This document shows, one piece after another, positions 31,496 through 41,471 of a stretch of 64,000 nucleotides of DNA. How positions within the stretch are numbered: position 1 is the first letter of the stretch; every line of letters starts with the position of its first letter. Under the pieces are notes generated by a model, which made no database searches, was not told the origin of the DNA, and saw only the letters and a list, made by a program, of their open reading frames with translations. The DNA is from Rhynchopus sp. YZ270_cl-10. Taxonomy: Eukaryota; Euglenozoa; Diplonemea; Diplonemida; Diplonemidae. The position numbers and the translations under genes are program-made. Where the stretch lies: contig OZ037868.1 of assembly GCA_964035575.1 (NCBI GenBank), forward strand, positions 620,001 through 684,000, given 5' to 3'.

Positions 31496-31903
31496 CCCCA
31501 AAATCCCGATCGCGATCGTGATTTAGAAAAAAGCATGTTGATAACACAAAAAAAAAAAAAAATACCTTTCGGATGTTTGCTGGAGGTCGTTGCCCACTGG
31601 CGCAGACTCGCTTCTGTAGCCGTTTGCGAGGAGTCTTCTACGTAACTTTGATGCCATCTGACAGACATGCGAGTCTGATACAGGGCCTGTGTCGAGACGT
31701 GCGTCCACCTCCTCCTCAACCTCCTGCAGCTGCTGGGCTGTTGGGTGCGGGATGTCAACGCGTCCTTGCACACACCGTGACACCACCAAACCGATCAGGT
31801 TGCGTTTCAACTTCGTCCGCCGCTCGTCCGTCTTCTTCCGCTCACACATCCTCACAGCGGACCGTGTCCCCCCACCTCCACACGATGATAAAACGGAGGT
31901 CAT
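28134..31903 (-). CDS. multi-exon coiled-coil protein (flagellar/cytoskeletal type), unknown family
   Basis: Four exons join in phase: 31903-31566 (starts MTSVLSSCGGGG), 30268-30199, 29445-29312 and 29082-28155, giving 490 codons. Donors are GTATTT, GTTTGT, GTATCA; acceptors TTTACAG, TATACAG, TCTCAG. Phases are 2, 0 and 2. After exon 4, CAG-GTAGGC looks like another donor; if it is not used, the protein ends six residues later (VGIARS). The N-terminal third is mixed (SLPPIENSS; SSLMRDTMTVYHSKK). From about residue 190 on it is an E/K/R/Q-rich single helix (trichohyalin/plectin-like). Such proteins are common in axonemes and microtubule inner proteins, which fits a flagellate but is inference. 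Confidence 0.75.
29573..29968 (+). repeat. GC-rich Ala-rich repeat segment inside an intron
   Basis: It lies within intron 2 of the coiled-coil gene on the opposite strand. A plus frame shows about three 24-residue repeats of the form RAQAGEHAAHTTAAA / RAQAGQYVAGVEASA / QAEAGGAVAAATAAA, with one in-frame stop before the second repeat. Base composition differs sharply from the surrounding AT-rich intron. It may be a captured gene fragment or a foreign insertion. Confidence 0.4.
30600..31500. mobile_element. transposon-derived insertion in intron 1 of the coiled-coil gene
   Basis: It contains GATCGGTGG...CCGATCG palindromes, long T-tracts (30791-30818, 31465-31495), the CGCGCGCTTCGCGCGCG palindrome near 30940, and J-type palindromes GGCGAAGCC (about 31269) and GCGCCGCAGGCGC (about 31327), each followed by CGGTACGC. 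The exact ends are not resolved. Confidence 0.55.
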
Positions 31904-33129
31904 TGTCGTCCCGAGAAAAGAGGACAGAAAGAAAGGGGAAAAAAATACGAAAGTCGAGTGAAACCCCCACTCCGATTTTTTTTCCAAAAAAGTGGGGGAG
32001 AGGGGAGGGGCGTGGTTTGGGGGGGGGGTACGCCTGTAACGAGGGTGTGTTGGAGCAGGTGTGCGTGCAGCTCCCTGAAGGGCTGAATATATGCGCAAAA
32101 TGCATGGGGTTCCGACGTACAGGTGATTTCATCAGATAGCGTATCCTTGAAGCATCTGATCGGGCAGGGCAGCCCACTCAGATTGTTCGAATCAAGTCCT
32201 CTTACAGTCAGTGGCAGTCGCGACAAGAGGAAGAAGAGGAAGAAGAGCTACTCCAAAACCTGCATCAACAAGGAGAGAACCCGCACGGTGGAGCCTGTCC
32301 TGGAAATGTCGGACCCTTTTGTCGGACTCCGAGGGGGTCCGACAGTCGGACTCACAGTCGGACTCCAGAGTCCGACTGTCGGACTCAGGGAGTAAGTCTG
32401 TTATTTACACACTCCAAGCAGGACAGACTGCACCGTGCGGGTGGACAAAAAAAATAATCGAAAATGCCTCATGCAAAGTGATGATGTAAAATAGAGTATT
32501 GGGCAATAACTTTGAGGTACTGCTTCAGACTATCATTTTTTTAAAAATCTTGTTGCCCATAAGTGGAGAGTTCTAGGACCGCTTTCAAATGGACGAACCC
32601 AAAAGGATCACGGCGAGGAGATGATTGCAGGTATTCTGCCCCTCGACCCCCTCGCAGGTGATCTTAACGAGTCAAAAAATAGAAAAGTAAAAGATGAACT
32701 TAAGCCTCTTCCCTAAAAGACTCCCCTTTTGTGGAACTTCACCACTGTATAACATGGTAAACGAGAACAACGCAATACTGGCATAACACAAAGGCCAACA
32801 GGGAGAGAGAGAGAAAAAAAAAATCTGTACAGCATTGGTCCCATACCCAAAGTCCCATCTGCGTAAAATGAGTGACCCGAAGGGCAGCCAAACTTCACAG
32901 AGTATCAACAAAGCAGTCATACGGACAGACTTCACGGGGACGGCACATCTCGAGGAAAAGCGGATCCCCAGACTGGCCTGGGGGTGGGGGGTTTTTTTTC
33001 CTTTTAAGAGTGCTGCACTGTATAGTGAACGCAACGTTGTGGGGAGAACATCGTTTCTGCATTTATTTAGCAGGTTGAGGAGGGGGGGTCGCATAAAAAG
33101 GGAGAAATAAGGTGAATCGAGTATGCTAC
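31904..33129. other. intergenic region with clustered GTCGGACTC repeats
   Basis: It holds G-runs upstream of the coiled-coil gene, a cluster of direct and inverted GTCGGACTC units (32309-32395) able to fold, and a type A hairpin (32690). No gene is supported. Confidence 0.55.
32690..32730 (+). repeat. mini-hairpin type A, copy 7
   Basis: AAAGATGAACTTAAGCCTCTTCCC...; the 3' inner arm is eroded. Confidence 0.55.
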
Positions 33130-33130
33130 T

Positions 33131-33232
33131 GTATTCGTACAAATTATCGATCGTAAAAAAAAAAAGGTCGGATTTATAGAAAAATTCTGAAAAAGGTCGA
33201 ACACTAGTACGATCGATAATTTGTACGAACGG
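33131..33232. mobile_element. about 95-bp foldback MITE
   Basis: A perfect 20-bp inverted repeat (CGTACAAATTATCGATCGTA and complement) brackets an A-rich interior. No coding capacity. Confidence 0.75.
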
Positions 33233-33880
33233 TATGTTTAATGTTTTTTGCAAACACAATAGAGTAGTCAACGCCCAGGCATTGTTCAGCATTCCGAAAA
33301 TGTCGCAACAGACGCACCATTTTCCGCCGAAAAGCTAAATGCCCAGGTCACTTCGATTGACTACCTTGAAAAACACGGTCACAGTTTGCTTTTCGCGCTT
33401 TTTTCTAAAAATCAAAGGGAAAAAAAATGAAAACAATTGTAAGATAGAAAACCTAATCCTCACACCTCCAAATAAGTGTACGGTAATCAGGATGAAATTA
33501 TTTTTTCTCACCCCTTTTTTTTTTTGGTTCACCTCTGAATCCACCATTTTTTTCGATAATTTAGACAACTTTTGATGTTGACTGCAAAATTACCTCCAAA
33601 AACAATTTTTTTCATGGGAATCGGTTGTAAATTTTTCTGGCCATTTGGTTCAAAGACGGCCTCCCTTAAAGAGGGATGTGCATCCAACGAGAAGGTGTGT
33701 CTGTTTCCATGCTGATTCCATGTGAACTGGTGAAGGAAATGTGTTTCCATCAGCCCGTCCAAGAATCGCAGGAAGGAACACATGAGCTCTCAATAAGATT
33801 TTTTTTTTTTTGCACGATTCCTATCAGAGAGGCAAAGCTATTGATACGGGAGTGGGGCCTTCAAATTTTGAGGATGGGAA
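33233..33880. other. AT-rich spacer
   Basis: No gene or clear repeat is seen. Confidence 0.5.
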
Positions 33881-34630
33881 AAAATAATATATATTATTAT
33901 CGTGAATTTATTTTCCAGTATTTCACGCACAGGTGGAAACAGCCCGAGGGCTGTTTCCACCTGTAAGTGAAATACTGGTATAAATTCACGAAAATATATT
34001 ATTTTATCTCCAAATGAGACCATGAATTTCACAACCCGTTTTCACGTATAAAGAGAAGAGGGTGGGATGGTTATTTTTATGATGATTTTTGATTCAGTTT
34101 TTTTATGTGGAACTCTTAGCGCTGGACAGCGCCTTGAGCCAGAACTGGTGCAGCGGGTTTGTGGCGCTTAAGCGGCTGTACTTCTGATGAAGATGAGGAA
34201 GACGATGACGATGAGTCACTTGTGTTCGTGTCGGACTCACTCTCCACAGGTGCCCTCGTACGTTTTTGAGGTGTCATTTGGGATTTTGGAAGAATATTGG
34301 GAAAAAAAAACGGTGTGTATCCTTGGTTTGTGTGCTACAGAAAATTAACTGAAAAATGCGTTTGAGACCCCTAGAATGGCTCAAAATGCCTCTTTTCTGG
34401 CTTTAATTGCAAAATTGGGCCTCCAAAGGCCTCCAAAAAAATTTTCGAGAGTTCAGTTCTACGATTTTCTGAGCGTGAATTTATTTTTCTGAGCGTGAAT
34501 TTATTTTTCTGAGCGTGAATTTATTTTTTGAGCGTGAAATACCGGAAAATAAATTCACGCACCTCCTTCACGATTTTGTGAAGGGGCGTGAAATTCATGG
34601 TCTCAAGCGGGGATAAAAATAAAAAATGTT
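33881..34630. mobile_element. composite foldback element with internal 53-codon ORF
   Basis: The left side has an almost perfect hairpin at 33899-33987, with arms AGGTGGAAACAGCCC and complement in the centre. The right side has three GAGCGTGAATTTATT repeats and a matching inverted stretch (34475-34560). About 45 bp around GAGACCATGAATTTCAC (34015) is repeated inverted near 34588. The two ends thus form mirrored modules around the interior. Confidence 0.6.
34116..34277 (-). CDS. 53-residue Ser-rich basic ORF inside a foldback element
   Basis: MTPQKRTRAPVESESD, ten serines, then a basic EVQPLKRHKPAAP tail. Base composition is higher in GC than its flanks. It could be the first exon of a larger gene or a relic; no family is recognised. 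Confidence 0.3.
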   Translation of the reverse strand: MTPQKRTRAPVESESDTNTSDSSSSSSSSSSEVQPLKRHKPAAPVLAQGAVQR

Positions 34631-35065
34631 TGGAATCATGTAGTTCATAGTGCAAAAACCCCATTTGGTTTAATTATAAACTACCACCACAGCAGCTACG
34701 TTTGTTTAAAAGTTGAGGGGAGGGAAAAAAGGGAAAAAAAATTTGGATTTAAAAACACACACACACACAGAACACCCTCGCCGTGAGAATGAGGGGAAGA
34801 GTGGGGTTTTTGTTTCCTGCAAATCAGCAACAAGAGAGGTTGAAAGTGCAAAAAAAAAAATGCCTCACCGGAGCTTCACAAAAAAGAAAAATACACTTTT
34901 TGGGGGGTGTTGAATCTCCCCCCCTACCACGGTCCAAAAAAAAAAAAAAAACACTATGTAGACACACAAAACCTTCAAAAACTACAACAAAGAAAATACC
35001 ATTATCGATACGACAATGCTAGGTCTTTTGCTTCGTCACCACCCCTCTCCGAAATATTTGGGAAA
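34631..35065. other. downstream flank of the GH172-like gene
   Basis: A (CA)n tract near 34757-34768, a degenerate C-type hairpin (34833-34880) and A-runs. Confidence 0.5.
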
Positions 35066-36361
35066 TCAGAGAATCATTTTGAGGGCCGCTGCGGCAAAGG
35101 TTGCCACCTTCGAGCTTTCCCCGAAGCAGCGCGCACCGCAGTGGTGGAGCAGCGTGGCGACACCTCCACAGCCACGACCCTCCTCGCCACACGCAGCCTT
35201 GTAGGCAGACGTGGCTGCCTCAACTGAAAGGTGGCCATTGGAGACGGCAGCAAAGAGCTGGGCAACACGGACGTCACCTTCCTCCACCTCCTCCACCACC
35301 TCCTCCACCGCACTATCCCACTCATAGAATACAGCAAGGGTCCCGTAGGTGACGTTCGCACTCACCTTCGGTCCGCTTACGGTGTGCACTCCGTTCTCCA
35401 GTTCTTCCATCTTCTGCTTCTCTGTGCAGAATTTGCTTGGGCACATATCCATCGCTCCGCATCCTCCAGTGTTCTCACCGACACGGAACTTCAATGCACC
35501 GCCCCCCTCTGTGAAGATCACATCACGGTCGTGCACCTTGTACGCAGAAAGCGAGCCCTTCTTATCAAAGAAGGTCAACCCTGCCTGCGAGTTGTGGAAC
35601 ATCCCCTCATCGAAGTAGAACGCTGAGAGGAAGTAGTCCTCCCCACCTGAGGAGAGGAAGGTCACCTTCCCGGTGGGCGACTCCAAACGCATGCAGGCCT
35701 CGAGATAGGTGTAGTCCGTGGAGACGGCGGTGAACATGGTGGATGCAAGCACCCCGGAGGTTCCGTTCGCAAAGTTCGCGAGAGGAATGATGTCGAGGTT
35801 GTGCACTGCAGAGGGGCCAAACCGCTGGACACGAAGACGTGCGTCTTTGGGGAGAACAACATCGCCGATGGTAATACGGTAGGCCTCCACACCACGCACA
35901 ATGCTCCAGAAGATGCCGTCATGCGTCATAGCCGGGGGTCCATGGAAGGTGACGTTGATCCTCGTCTGAAACGGGATGCGCATCGTGGAGTACACACCCC
36001 CCTGCCGGGAGCCCTTCCCAAAGTATTCGCTTCCCCAAGGAGACCCGTCGGTGTTGTCCCTCGCTCCCTGCTGGCCTTCCATTGCAAGCTCCGCAAACTT
36101 CATAACAATAGTGTCCCTGCCGTCAATGTAGAAGGTGTAGTACGAATCCGTCCAGTCCGCTTGGGTGCTCGCAATAGCAGGGGTATGGATCTGTGTGATG
36201 ACGCACGGTGCGGTCACGCAAGTGTGCTGCAGCACGCTGACCTCCTCCCCAATCTTGATCGGCGCGTTCTTAACAGCATGACCAAAAGTTTTCATGCCAC
36301 TATTCCAAGCCACATCGGCAAACGCAGTAGCGCTCAAGCACAGAAAGGCGAGGGTTCTCAT
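35066..36361 (-). CDS. secreted GH172/DUF2961-like protein
   Basis: 431 residues. The N-terminus MRTLAFLCLSATAFA is a signal peptide. The body matches the DUF2961 (GH172) pattern as I know it: YTFYIDGRDTIVMKF, then the GSPWGSEYFGKGSRQGG stretch with STMRIPF, then SSGGEDYFLSAFYFDEG (family GTEDYF box), then YKVHDRDVIF. GH172 members act on alpha-linked fructofuranose or arabinofuranose; the substrate here is unknown. Six or more cysteines in the C-terminal third (GCGAMDMCPSKFC) fit a secreted protein. An acidic linker (VEEVVEEVEEGD) precedes a short cysteine-containing C-terminal domain. No intron. Confidence 0.78.
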   Translation of the reverse strand: MRTLAFLCLSATAFADVAWNSGMKTFGHAVKNAPIKIGEEVSVLQHTCVTAPCVITQIHTPAIASTQADWTDSYYTFYIDGRDTIVMKFAELAMEGQQGARDNTDGSPWGSEYFGKGSRQGGVYSTMRIPFQTRINVTFHGPPAMTHDGIFWSIVRGVEAYRITIGDVVLPKDARLRVQRFGPSAVHNLDIIPLANFANGTSGVLASTMFTAVSTDYTYLEACMRLESPTGKVTFLSSGGEDYFLSAFYFDEGMFHNSQAGLTFFDKKGSLSAYKVHDRDVIFTEGGGALKFRVGENTGGCGAMDMCPSKFCTEKQKMEELENGVHTVSGPKVSANVTYGTLAVFYEWDSAVEEVVEEVEEGDVRVAQLFAAVSNGHLSVEAATSAYKAACGEEGRGCGGVATLLHHCGARCFGESSKVATFAAAALKMIL

Positions 36362-36679
36362 TTCAATGCAAAGAGGGTTGTGGGGTGTGGGATGAGTTCG
36401 CTAATAGGTTGTATTCAGGGATGGGTGTAGGAGGAGGGCTTGGCTGCCTTGGGTTGTTTGAGTCTCAAAAGGAGTGTACAGTCATCCAACAAACGTTGGT
36501 GGGTAAAAAGGTTGGTGGATTTGGGGTCTCGAAAAAATTTGGTGGGTTTTTTGGATTAGAACTGCATTTTTGAGTTTCCTTTACGTGGACCCCTATGCCC
36601 CTATGCCCCTCCTCCCCTCCCCCACTTCCACCCAAACCCGGTCCAGATTGAAAAAACAATACCGCAAAAGTAAAAAAAG
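36362..36679. other. divergent intergenic region
   Basis: It separates the minus GH172-like gene from a plus-strand transposase-like ORF. A short C-rich repeat (CCCCTATGCCCCTATGCC) lies near 36590. Confidence 0.5.
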
Positions 36680-37231
36680 ATGCCCCCATATACAAAACTT
36701 GCCGTAAAACCCGCGCCTAAGCGCAACAAGAAGAAGGCGTACATCCAATGGGAAAACAGCGACTTTGAAGAGATGACCCGCTATTTCGATGCTTGTGGGA
36801 CCATCGCAGGTGCCAAAAGGAAGTGGAACGCATGCCACCCCCTACGCAGGACGTCGGACTCCACAGTCAGACGTGCCAGAGATGAAGTGCACGATGCACG
36901 AGCAGAGACGCAAGCGCACCCGATCAGTGGGTTCTGCGAATGCGCCGGATGCACCGGCGGCAAGTACCGTGGGGGGAGGCCCGCGACCGTCACAGACACA
37001 CAGAAGACCCAACTTCTTGAGGACATGTACGCCATCCGGAGAGAGGGTGGCTTCGTATCACCTCTAGTGGTGCGAAGCAACCTGCGGCAGAAAGGGATAA
37101 AGGTGGGTAGTCCCGCCAATTCATCATCAATCATCAAGATATCCCCTTCAATACCTCCCAGAAAACCCTCCCACAAGAGATGTCGTAGCGAAACTGAGCA
37201 CAGAGAGACACAAAAATACAAGGTGTCTTGA
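36680..37231 (+). CDS. two-HTH DNA-binding protein, probable transposase N-terminus
   Basis: 183 codons as read. A basic start (KPAPKRNKKK) leads to a first helix-turn-helix-like region (DFEEMTRYFDACGTIAGAKR), a CECAGC turn, then GGRPATVTDTQKTQLLEDM...VSPLVVRSNLRQKGIK, the second HTH layout of pogo/Tc1/CENP-B-type transposases. A donor AAG-GTGGGT follows GIK, and the codons beyond it look non-coding, so the gene probably continues in an unseen exon. It is the only convincing plus-strand coding region, which fits a mobile element rather than a host gene. No TIRs were found. Confidence 0.6.
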   Translation: MPPYTKLAVKPAPKRNKKKAYIQWENSDFEEMTRYFDACGTIAGAKRKWNACHPLRRTSDSTVRRARDEVHDARAETQAHPISGFCECAGCTGGKYRGGRPATVTDTQKTQLLEDMYAIRREGGFVSPLVVRSNLRQKGIKVGSPANSSSIIKISPSIPPRKPSHKRCRSETEHRETQKYKVS

Positions 37232-37239
37232 CAGAGCTT

Positions 37240-38345
37240 TTTGCGTGGGGTAGGGGGAGGGAAGAGACACCACTTCTGCTCAAAGGATTGTGAGATATAT
37301 CTAACACAAACCCTGAGCTGTCGCGGGAAACCCCCCTCAGTTGTTTCAAAACCATCGTGCCCAATGCAGGCATAAACCTTGAATGGTAAAGCATGGAATA
37401 ACACGGGATCGATTCTCTCAGATCACTTTGTTGTTTTGTTCAGACCGCCGCCTCTCAGCTTCATTCGCCCACGCACTCCCCTCAAAACCATTGAAACTAA
37501 AGACCCAAACCCCCCAAGACCTACCAAGAACCTCAATAAAAGATGCCATTCATCATGAACTGCAGAGAGAGACACACCAGGGGGGTGACACCGCTTCTGC
37601 TCAAAGGATTGTGAGATATATCTAACACAAACCCTGAGCTGTCGCGGGAAACCCCCTCCTCCAGTTGTTTCAAAACCATCGTGCCCAATGCAAACATAAA
37701 CCTTGAATGATAAAGCATGGAAGAAGGGATCGATTCTCTCAGAATCACTTTGTTGCTTTGTTCGGACCTCCTCTCCTCTCAGCTTCATTCGCCCTCCGCC
37801 CCACCCCCACGCACTCCCCTCAAAACCACTGAACCAATATCAACTAAAGACCCAAACCCTCCAAGACCTACCAAGAACCTCGATAAAAGATGCCATTCAT
37901 CATGAACTGCACAGAGAGACACCAGGGTGACACCGCTTCTGCTCAAAGGATTGTGAGATATATCTGACACAAACCCTGAGCTGTCGCGGGAAACCCCCTT
38001 TCCCCCCCCTCTCTGGTCTGTGTCTTCTGTCCATGAGAAGTTCGGTGGCCCTTCCACACAATGACCAATCCCGCTTCCTCCATCCACTCCTCGCTCCGCC
38101 TCACTCCCCCACATCACCCCTCGAGACCTTCCTCTAACGCACAGCAAAGATCCCCCCCTTACCCCAACAAACCCCTCCATTTACTCTGAGGCTTGCGTCT
38201 TTCCGACTGTTTTGCCCTTTTAAGGAGCTCACGCAAGATGACTCCAGGCTGGGGCGAACCCATATAGTCAGGAATCTCTTGCTCGCTTCTGCTCAAAGGA
38301 TTATGAGATATGCCTGACACAAACCCTGAGCTGTCACGATCAAAG
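37240..38345. repeat. four tandem units of about 320-350 bp
   Basis: The landmark GCTCAAAGGATTGTGAGATA recurs at about 37279, 37599, 37945 and 38295 (the last copy with one base changed), followed each time by CCTGAGCTGTC. The first three are closely related; the fourth shares only the landmark part and runs into the ORF at 38310. The array seems to have grown from the 5' part of that ORF. Confidence 0.85.
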
Positions 38346-38600
38346 CGATCCCCCCGTAGAACAGGAGCTGCCTTTTGTAAGAAATGGATGGATGCCGAGC
38401 TACGCACACTTGGGTACGACAAACAGAACTTAAACAGCAGAGTACTTGAGGGATACTGTGTGCAACGAACAAAAGGGGATAACCTCAAACACACTGACAA
38501 CGCACCACCTACGACCCGTACAAAACACTGCCTAATAGGAGCACGCATCGTCACTCATCACATTGTTTGGAAGGTTTGGAAGTTTTCGGCATTTATGCAG
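38310..38600 (+). other. ORF start of unknown function adjoining the tandem array
   Basis: The frame reads MPDTNPELSRSKRSPRR then GAAFCKKWMDAELRTLG and is protein-like for about 75 codons, after which composition becomes AT-rich and lysine runs appear. It may be a later exon of the HTH protein or another part of the same element. Confidence 0.35.
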
Positions 38601-39363
38601 GATTTGCATTGCATTCGGGATATGGTCGCATGGGTCGGATTGAAATGTGTGTCTCGATTCCAGTCAAATCAGGAAATATGCGATGATTTCGCAGCAAAAC
38701 AGAACAATCTTTTTAAAAAGAACTTTGCTTTTTTTTGTGCGGCGCATGCCTTTTTTCGTAGCTTTGGTACCAAAGAATTCTTTGTGGAAGAAACAAGAAA
38801 AGAAACGTGCAACAATGAAAAACAAAGGAAGAAAAGAAAAAAAAAACAACAACTTGCAAGACGAAATGTGCCTCTCGTGCACACACATCTTTGCTATTTT
38901 GATAAATCTTGGAAAAAAACGAATGAAATGTGTGTCTCACGAGGGGGGCACAAAACCGCTCTCAGATTGTTTTCAAAATAGATTTAGAAGAAAAGGCACA
39001 AAATAACGCAAAAATGCACCAAATTCTTATCAGCAAGATAAACAAAGGTTTGTTAACCTCAGATGAACCTCCACACGCTTCGTGGCCACCTTTTTTCTAA
39101 ATAAGACAGAAGTTCAAAGACACAATCACCTTCACAGGAGATCATGACTCGACAAAAAAAAACAAAAACAAAACGAAAGAGAACAATAAACGGGGCATGG
39201 GGGGCAAACGACATTACTTCGTATCCCGCATTTGGCTAGACAGCAGGATAGTAGTGCTGACGAGACCCCCTCCCCTATCCAATGCAATGTTGGATGAAGG
39301 GCTTTTGTTACCTGAAGGAAGGTTGGTAACGTGGCCCAATATACTCAATTTTTGAAGTTAAAA
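38601..39363. other. intergenic AT-rich region
   Basis: Contains one type B hairpin (38858). No gene is supported. Confidence 0.6.
38858..38892 (+). repeat. mini-hairpin type B, copy 2
   Basis: AAGACGAAATGTGCCTCTCG then TGCACACACATCTT; outer AAGACG/CATCTT and inner GTGC/GCAC stems intact. Near-consensus. Confidence 0.8.
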
Positions 39364-40773
39364 TCAGAATCTGACCTGACGGGTGCGTGTCCGCTTTTCC
39401 TTCGTCTTCTCGGATTTTGCTGTGCGCGCCACCTTTCTGTTCATCGGCAAGGGTGCTGTGGCAGACTCCATAGACTCCTTCTCTTTGAGTGCGTCTTTCA
39501 CCTCGACACGCCGCTGCCGTTTGCTGACAACACTTTTGAGGCTGTTCTTCGAAATGTGCACACACTGCGTCATGACGTCCCATTCATCCCAGAACACCCC
39601 GGGGTACTGGTCCTGCTCTTCTTTGAAGGCCTCCCACTCCGAAATTTCGCGCTTCACTGGAGGTGCGGGGGGTGTCCACTCGGCGGAGAGTGGACACTCC
39701 CTGCGTGGCTCGGAGATTTTCTTCAGCATGTTCTTTGTGAGAGAATCGGACACAGTCGGTGTTGTATGTTTAATGCCATCGCTGTAGCGCACGAGGAAGC
39801 AGGGGAGAACTGCGTTAGCATCGTCAAAGATGCAGACGGTACCGTGGTTCACCTCGCGTCCTGCAACCCTGGCGGTTTTGAAACTCTCGCCAACCATCCC
39901 CGCACACACAAATATCAGACCTTCGGAATAGTAGCGGCTCGTAGCCGGCGACGTCGCAGTGTAGATGCCCACACCATAGGCCGACCCGTTCGCAACCCCA
40001 ATCGGCTTTGAACCCGTATGCGGAACACGAAGCCCCTTGTCGATGATGCTGCTGACGTTCTTGTTGGCTGTGCCGTGGTAGAGAAGCACCGGAACCTTGT
40101 CGCTGGCACCTAGCTTCTGTGTGAACTTCTGTGCACGCAAGTTGTGGCAGATGTTGTAGATGTGCTCCGCAGTCATGTTCGCTGCACGGAAGTCGGCAGC
40201 GATACGGCGGCTGAAGTCATCCCAGTAGCGTGCAGGGTTGAACGTACGCCGCGGTACTGCTGAGGAGAAGTCTGGCTTCTGGCGTTCTGCTGCTGACTGG
40301 ATCCTCGCTTTCGCCTCCTCTCGGCGCTTCTCCGCTTCCTCCCTTGCCTTGTTCGTGTTCAGATGCCATTCCTTTTCCCTCCTCGTGAACTCTTCGTCCT
40401 CCTTCCTCAGACGCCGCAGACGCCGCTCTTCATGGAAGTCATGCAGCAACGGTGCGTGGCCCACCTCCTCCAGGTCTGCCTCAGTCTCCCAGGTGCGCAG
40501 CCCGTCTGCAGCACTCCACTCAATGAGGTAGGAGCGTGCACCTCTGCGTGTGGCCTTGGACACGACACGCAGGGGTGCCAGCTCCGACAAAGGGTCCACC
40601 AGGGTGCAGGGGTGGTCGTCAGCGTCGCTGCTGCTGTCGCTGGAGGGTGGTGCGGTCGTGGTGCTCTCGCTGCACGTCTCGTCGTGCTGCCAACGGAGGA
40701 AGTCTGTCTCCGCATCGATGTACCAGTCCTGGTCTGCAGACCTGCACGTCACAAAGCCAAAGTCGCCACTCAT
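39364..40773 (-). CDS. chromodomain plus PARP-like catalytic domain protein
   Basis: 469 residues from ATG at 40773 (MSGDFGFVTC); the in-frame extension upstream is low-complexity 5' flank. Residues about 66-112 fit a chromodomain (RSYLIEW...TWETEADLEE), with W86 and W95 in cage-like positions. An E/K/R helix (115-170) leads to the catalytic domain (about 190-370): LLYHGT with His233, then SAYGVGIYTATSPATSRYY and a final VCIFDDANAVLPCFLVRY. These are the PARP (ADP-ribosyltransferase) H and Y motifs. At the position of the polymerase Glu the alignment gives Thr, so mono-ADP-ribosylation or no activity is more likely than polymer synthesis. The tail is basic (KEKRTRTRQ). A CAG-GTCAGA near the stop may be an unused donor. 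Confidence 0.83.
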   Translation of the reverse strand: MSGDFGFVTCRSADQDWYIDAETDFLRWQHDETCSESTTTAPPSSDSSSDADDHPCTLVDPLSELAPLRVVSKATRRGARSYLIEWSAADGLRTWETEADLEEVGHAPLLHDFHEERRLRRLRKEDEEFTRREKEWHLNTNKAREEAEKRREEAKARIQSAAERQKPDFSSAVPRRTFNPARYWDDFSRRIAADFRAANMTAEHIYNICHNLRAQKFTQKLGASDKVPVLLYHGTANKNVSSIIDKGLRVPHTGSKPIGVANGSAYGVGIYTATSPATSRYYSEGLIFVCAGMVGESFKTARVAGREVNHGTVCIFDDANAVLPCFLVRYSDGIKHTTPTVSDSLTKNMLKKISEPRRECPLSAEWTPPAPPVKREISEWEAFKEEQDQYPGVFWDEWDVMTQCVHISKNSLKSVVSKRQRRVEVKDALKEKESMESATAPLPMNRKVARTAKSEKTKEKRTRTRQVRF

Positions 40774-41015
40774 TTGGAAGAAAAGGAAAAGAAGAAAAAG
40801 AAGAAAAAGGTGTTGTGTTGGTTTAGGTAGAGTACTAAAGGGATGTTGTGTGGAAAAGGGATAACTTCTAGATGTAGCATAAAAAAGATGTCGCCCCATA
40901 AATATGTGTGTGGGAAATCGCAAAAGGGTACTTTAAAAAAAAATGCGCCACTTCTAAGATGAGTAACAAAAGATATAAGACAAGAGCAAAAAAAAAAGGG
41001 GGAGGGAGGATTTAT

Positions 41016-41050
41016 AAGATGACCCTAAGCTTCTCGTGCTTAGTCACCTT
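41016..41050 (+). repeat. mini-hairpin type A, copy 8
   Basis: AAGATGACCCTAAGC...GCTTAGTCACCTT; both stems intact. Confidence 0.8.
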
Positions 41051-41057
41051 AATTTCA

Positions 41058-41250
41058 ATGGGGTGATTTGGGATCTTTTTCTTCAGGAAAATTCACAAAA
41101 TTTCACAAAGCACTCAAAAAAAAATCACAAAACACTCGATTTACACAAAAATTCACACAACCTTCACACATGTGACCTATCACATTTTTTCTTCTGCACC
41201 TCAATTTTTTGTGAATATTTGTGAAAAAAAAAGTCCTCAAATCACCCCAT
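41058..41250. mobile_element. about 190-bp MITE with GGGGTGATTTG ends
   Basis: Inverted ends GGGGTGATTTG / CAAATCACCCC enclose TTCACAAAA-type repeats similar to the subterminal arrays of the 13459-14728 element. Target duplication is unclear. Confidence 0.6.
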
Positions 41251-41471
41251 TCACGAATCTTGAAGATGAAAAAAGAAAAAAACAAACATAACAAAGTAGG
41301 AAACCGACTCCCCTAAATCTGCACACCATAGAAGATTTTTTTTTCTCTCTTTGGTGCACAATTTCCATTGAAGGGCCTCTTCCTATACTTTTTACCAAAT
41401 TTACCCCCAAAATAACCCCCCCTGCACGATGTTCCCGTGTTAGTGGGTGAACAGTCCAAAACAGAGCTAAT

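Noticed and set aside
32672-33292. 206-codon minus-strand frame
   Set aside because: AT-rich, crosses a foldback MITE, and shows no motif.
37240-38345. CRISPR-like array
   Set aside because: Units are 320-350 bp of nearly continuous homology with no spacer-repeat alternation, in a eukaryotic context.
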